Shown one piece after another: positions 59,677-64,000 of a DNA stretch of 64,000 nucleotides (positions are counted from its first letter, which is position 1; every line of letters starts with the position of its first letter). The stretch comes from Athripsodes cinereus (Eukaryota; Arthropoda; Insecta; Trichoptera; Leptoceridae). The DNA is taken from the NCBI GenBank assembly GCA_947579605.1, contig OX388313.1, positions 29,143,214-29,207,213 of the forward strand, read 5' to 3'. The notes below the pieces were generated by a model. It ran no database searches and had not been told where the DNA came from. It worked only from the letters and a program-made list of their open reading frames with translations. The translations under genes were made by a program, and so were the position numbers.

Positions 59677-59738
59677 AAAATTACGGTCTACAACATATTT
59701 AGCTTATTGCTAAATTATGTTATAGACCGTAATATTTT
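59677..59738. repeat. Small hairpin
   Basis: AATTACGGTCTACAACATAT and its partner TATGTTATAGACCGTAAT pair with few mismatches around AGCTTATTGCTAA. Confidence 0.65.
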
Positions 59739-60488
59739 TTTGTATCAACTGTTTGTATCCTGTAAAATTGAAATAAATAAATAAATAAAAAAATACTAAA
59801 CATTTCACAAGGGCTTCAGTTAGAAATGATCTGAAAAGCAAACCACGTAGTTGACACTCGCTCTGAATATAAGTCTCGTTTCCACCCTGTATTTCCAAGG
59901 TAAAAGTCAAGGACGAAACAAGAGATAGAAAACATAATATAAAACTACATATAGTAGCAAATGATAACTTGATAAGATTGTGTTGGAACACAAAGATGAA
60001 CTCAAAAGATAATGCTTATGACTTGAACTAACACTTAATAAATTTCACAACGCAATCAACTGAGCGAGGCGCTACTTCGTACGGTTATTATGCAAACCTA
60101 TAGTTAAAATCTCAAAAATCATTTTCTTGGTTACAGCCTCATCAATCAACTCAACTTCATATTATTATCGTCGGCAGGAGAAAAAACGCAACGCAAACTC
60201 GATTATATCGCGAAATACAATCAACCGTACCGAGAATGATAATGTGTACTATCTCGTAAGACTAACCAGCCAGCAAGCATTGGAGATCGATCGATAAAAG
60301 AATCATTTACTCAAAACGCAACAAAGGACAATGAATCTAAGGAGACAGATAAATAATAATAATAAATAAACTACCACAAATACACATAATATAAAACAAC
60401 CGTAGCAGAAAAAGAACGTAAATATACAGAACTAGCAGGAGAAATTAAAAACATTTAGCATTCTAGGTCCGTTTATATAATACCTTTA

Positions 60489-61573
60489 GGGCCGATATTA
60501 TAAACGAGGAACTCAATATTCGTAAGTATATCGACACTTTACGAACGGATGGCGATCTGTTCGTACATTCTACTAGAGACTATGTTATAAAACAATTTTG
60601 ACAATTCGTCAAAAAGAAATATTTTTGCCTACTGTACCCATTGTTTTCAACCGGTGGTCACATAAGATCTTGCCTGTCCCTTTTATCTACCTGCTCCCCA
60701 TTCATAAAAACTTCACCCAACAATCTCATAATTTACACAAAACAAATGAGTAAGGGCCGATATTATAAACGAGGAACCCAATATTCGTAAGTATATCGAC
60801 ACTTTACGAACGGATGGCGATCTGTTCGTACATTCTACTAGAGACTTTGTTATAAAACAATTTTGACAATTCGTTAAAAAGAAATATTTTTGCCTACTGT
60901 ACCCATTGTTTTCAACCGGTGGTCACATAAGATCTTGCCTGTCCCTTTTATCTACCTGCTCCCCATTCATAAAAACTTCACCCAACAATCTCATAATTTA
61001 CACAAACAAATAAGTAAATGACAGCGATGCTATGAGAATATATCCTACAAAACACATGCGTAGGTCCATCTATTTTTATTTCTTTCTCTCTTTAGGCAAA
61101 TAGTGAGACAGCAATACTAGTCGTCAAATTACCAAAAACTAATCCCTGGTCGGTCGGCCAGTTAAAGCCGATGGTAACATTTTACTGAAATAATATTAAC
61201 GGATGTTTATAATAATGAAAACCGAGTAGTTATATCAAATTAAGGACCAATTTTAAAATAACTTCAACTAACGGACTTTTATAATATTGGCCCTAAATGA
61301 CAGCGATGCTATGAGAGTATATCCTAACAAAACACATGCGTAGGTCCATCTATTTTTATTTCTTTCTCTCTTTAGGCAAATAGTGAGACAGCAATACTAG
61401 TCGTCAAATTACCAAATACTAATCCCTGGTCGGTCGGCCAGTTAAAGCCGATGGTAACATTTTACTGAAATAATATTAACGGATGTTTATAATAATGAAA
61501 ACCGAGTAATTATATCAAATTAAGGACCAATTTTAAAATAACTTCAACTAACGGACTTTTATAATTTTGGCCC
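60489..61573. mobile_element. PIF/Harbinger-like element carrying a nested sister copy
   Basis: Outer element: left part 60489-60753, right part 61297-61573, about 542 bp after removing the inner copy. Ends are GGGCCGATATTATAAACG and (reverse complement) GGGCCAAAATTATAAAAG, flanked by TTA at 60486-60488 and 61574-61576. A 3-bp TWA duplication with GGGCC ends suggests PIF/Harbinger. No ORF of note, so non-autonomous. Confidence 0.82.
60754..61293. mobile_element. Inner PIF/Harbinger-like element, 540 bp
   Basis: A complete copy from GGGCCGATATTATAAACG to ATAATATTGGCCC, nearly identical to the outer element. It is flanked by TAA at 60751-60753 and 61294-61296. The host site is the outer element's own GAG-TAA-ATGACAGCG; the uninterrupted form appears inside the inner copy as AAGTAAATGACAGCGATG. 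Confidence 0.85.
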
Positions 61574-62624
61574 TTAGTCATGTCAGTTACAGCGGTAACT
61601 CCGAAGTCTTTAATAAATAATTTACAAAATTAGATTTACCGGTTAATTTATACATAAAAATACAAAATTCTATTATAATAAACACTTGTAATATTGTTAG
61701 AAAGTTTTTGAACACAGATATTTTAAGCACAATGCTGGTATTTTGAACCCGCGTTTTGAGCCTAATCCTTTGATATCCTATATTTATCTGGATGGTGAAT
61801 TTTTCTTGGCATCAGACTGTTAAGTTTTTGTGTGACCATTACTGACCATATGAAGAATTATCTGGTTGTAAAATGCTGAGAAGTGTGGATGGCAGTTCTG
61901 CCGCCGCGTTAAAAAAATTAACCTTCGCTGCAGTAACAACAGAAAGAATCGAATACATAATAATAATAATAATTAAATTGATATTTTTGCAGAAGTATCG
62001 GGAATCTCTGTTGAGTACCTATGGGTACGTGTACGTAAGAAATGACAAAGCATTATTATTTGGCATGATGATATGATTCAAAGAGAACCGGAACAGCCTT
62101 CGAGAGTGGAGATGGTTCGTGATTTAATAATAGATTCAATGATTGATACAATACTATAAAATGCCGAGAGAATGGGATTAATAATAATAATATTAAACTG
62201 GCGTATCATCGACAAATCAGAAACGAAACATGATGACGATGATGATATTGGTAAGAAGTGTATATTCCATCGGATGTCAAGTTTGAGGTCAAGGCAGTTC
62301 GTTAGACTTTTATAGGACTGTCGAACTTGTACATCATTGCGAAATCCCTACATTGCCGAAAACTTACAGCAATGGTATCAAACAGTTTCGTAATCCATGA
62401 CTTGGTCTTTCTGTTCTACTGAGAATAAAATTACTTAAAAAGGATTATTTCGTTATTCTAATTCATAGTTTGATCGACTTGGTAAATGCTTGTGTCTCTT
62501 TCTACGTCCAAAATTAATTTATTTAAGTAAGCCTGTGACATGTTCAAACAGGTGTGACAATGAGAAAAAGATTTAAAAAAAAACTACGATTCATATTAAT
62601 ATTAAATCACAGTCAGAACATTTC

Positions 62625-63280
62625 TGAGGCCTGAGTCAACAACACACTATCGCGTCACGTTCCCGCTCCGCTAGCGTTCGGGTGCAGACGATGGTGCGCC
62701 AAAGTGTTAATTTTCGTAACTATTGTGTATCTTAGCAACGAAATTGACACTTGCTTGCAACATTCCTTGCTGCCCTTGGTAAGTATATAGTGTGTGCACT
62801 TGCTTGTTGAGTTGAATATATTTTTGTAATCATATGTAAGCACACATTAATTTTGTAATAGTTTAAGTCCTTAGTACGTATTCGTACGTAACTGTAAGAT
62901 AGACTTAAGAAAAGTTTTGTATATTTCTAGACGCAAGTTTTTCTTTAAAAAACCATGTACTATGTTGTGTAAATGTGTGTGTCATCCTCGGTGTGAGATC
63001 TTCCACCAAGGGTACATCAAGGGAGTATTTTAATTGTCGAGTGGGTTTTTTTTTTTGCAGAGGAAATCCCATTAGGATAACCTCGAGCCCACTCTTTGGT
63101 AAAAAAAAATAATAAAATAAAGCTTTTGCTCTAGATTGACTGGATGACATGAGAACTGATGTTCTTGAAACATCCAGGGGTAAGTGGTGGGAACCCCTCC
63201 CTTAATGTGTAATGTGCTTGCAACATCGTCTGCATCCGAACGCTAACGGAGCGGGAACGTGAGACGAAAGTGTGTTGTTG
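62625..63280. mobile_element. Fold-back MITE interrupted by an insertion
   Basis: Left part 62625-62761 and right part 63225-63280 are the same MITE as at 36.05 kb, in the other orientation (GAGTCAACAACACACTATCG, CACGTTCCCGCTCCGCTAGC; right ACGCTAACGGAGCGGGAACG). A 453-bp element separates them. Confidence 0.8.
62762..63214. mobile_element. 453-bp unclassified insertion with 10-bp duplication
   Basis: Flanked by TGCTTGCAAC at 62752-62761 and 63215-63224. The empty site is visible in the 36-kb MITE. It starts ATTCCTTGCTGCCCTTGG and ends CCTTAATGTGTAATG, with a T tract at ~63047, AATAAAATAAAG at ~63110, and no terminal repeats I can see. No ORF of substance. A solo LTR was considered, but the ends are not TG...CA. 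Confidence 0.7.
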
Positions 63281-64000
63281 CAGGTAACGTATAAATGTAA
63301 TCGATTGTTAGATATAGATATGGTTATGTGTTACAAATTGTTAGTTTTCGCATTTCACTGTTTTTTTTTTCTAAAGGGAGTTTGCACGATCTGTTTAACG
63401 TGCAGATGAGGCTGTTAAGTAATATTCTCAAAGTATAAGAAGCACTTGTAAATTTGACACACGAAACTACCATATAAAACTATAAATCGATAAATATAAG
63501 AAGCATTATCAAACCGACATAATTATTGATGTATACTTCCGACAAATAAGATAATAAGAGATAATTATAACTAATTAAAATTAACAAAGATCACGAAACA
63601 ACAAATAATATCGAAAGTTAAATATTTTATATTCTCAACTAGACATGAAAATTCTTTAATAACATTTTTTCATCACAGCGTAACCCCACATGTGGGTTAT
63701 GCCAAGATTGTATAGTAGTAGTAGCAGTAATAGAAACATTGACTAAAAATAAGTTCGAAAAGGAATGAAAAGCTTTCAAGTCGTCAGCTATCAGTATACG
63801 GAGTCATTGTACGCAACACTCAATACGCAATATTTTTTTCATTCGATTCACTTAAGTAGGTACCAGTTCGATCTTATTGTTTATTACGATATTTTATCCA
63901 TCTCTCCCTACCGTTTCACCTCTCGTTCGATTATTGAATTTATTTTTATTAAATTTTCTTCGAATGTACTACCTGTGCTGCTGCTGTTATTATTATTATT

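Larger units (their letters stand above)
59356..64000 (-). other. SMG6 intronic sequence upstream of the 59-kb exon
   Basis: The exon at 59.2 kb starts in phase 1, so another coding exon must lie upstream, but I could not identify it before the window end. The region contains hairpin elements (59.55-59.74 kb), the nested PIF/Harbinger-like pair (60.49-61.57 kb) and a fold-back MITE with a 453-bp insertion (62.62-63.28 kb). Nothing recognised in 59.8-60.48, 61.6-62.6 and 63.3-64.0 kb apart from short AAT repeats. Confidence 0.55.

Noticed and set aside
59710..59991. 93-codon minus-strand ORF close to the SMG6 exon
   Set aside because: Runs through a hairpin and AAATA repeats; no family resemblance and no suitable splice site leading into the 59-kb exon phase.
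61873..62076. Small gene (frame MLRSVDGSSAAALKKLTFAA)
   Set aside because: Only about 30 plausible codons, then AAT microsatellite; no splice sites or family match.

Overview
This is AT-rich animal nuclear DNA, almost certainly from an insect. The signs are tRNA-derived SINEs, RTE-like and I-like LINEs, hAT and PIF/Harbinger-type remnants, and many GTAGGTAC-type words. The order is not settled. Lepidoptera is my first guess from the look of the SINEs, with Hemiptera possible. I see no bacterial genes, operons, CRISPR arrays or true tRNA/rRNA genes.

The only host gene I can support lies on the minus strand. Three short exons (59186-59355, 48814-48887, 8943-9040) join in frame with consensus splice sites. 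Together they encode 113 codons that I recognise as part of SMG6/EST1A, the nonsense-mediated decay endonuclease. The landmarks are VWSDWML and WNPPP in the middle exon, preceded by ILPALK and followed by a helical stretch around PWEQLARLMNLLEPLD. The exons fall between the N-terminal TPR/14-3-3-like half and the C-terminal PIN nuclease of the family. The window is therefore mostly intron: at least 4.6 kb upstream, 10.3 kb, 39.8 kb, and at least 8.9 kb downstream. The rest of the gene lies outside the window.

The introns are packed with mobile-element debris. (1) A recently inserted, 5'-truncated I-like LINE (37252-40278) has an uninterrupted RT-RNase H reading frame and a 13-bp target duplication. 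(2) Several degraded LINE 3' ends of other families are present. One RTE-like group ends in CTGCCTACCCC...CGGCGTGATGGTAT followed by short tandem repeats. (3) A very abundant ~300-bp non-autonomous family (about 25 fragments) ends in nearly the same 3' sequence, suggesting a SINE/LINE partnership. (4) Two tRNA-headed SINE families occur. (5) DNA transposon remnants: three hAT-type elements (two with clear 8-bp duplications, two with transposase fragments), a PIF/Harbinger-like element inserted into a sister copy of itself (60489-61573), and fold-back MITEs at 18.0, 36.05 and 62.6 kb sharing a conserved core. (6) Arrays: 3 x ~82 bp beside a hairpin (16.2-16.5 kb) and 7.7 x 68 bp (25.3-25.76 kb).

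I did not find a new gene system. The most unusual items are the nested self-insertion, the fold-back family with its conserved core, the hairpin plus array with hammerhead-like words, and the shared 3' tail of the SINE-like and LINE families. All repeat boundaries without a stated target duplication are approximate. No alignment or database search was run.
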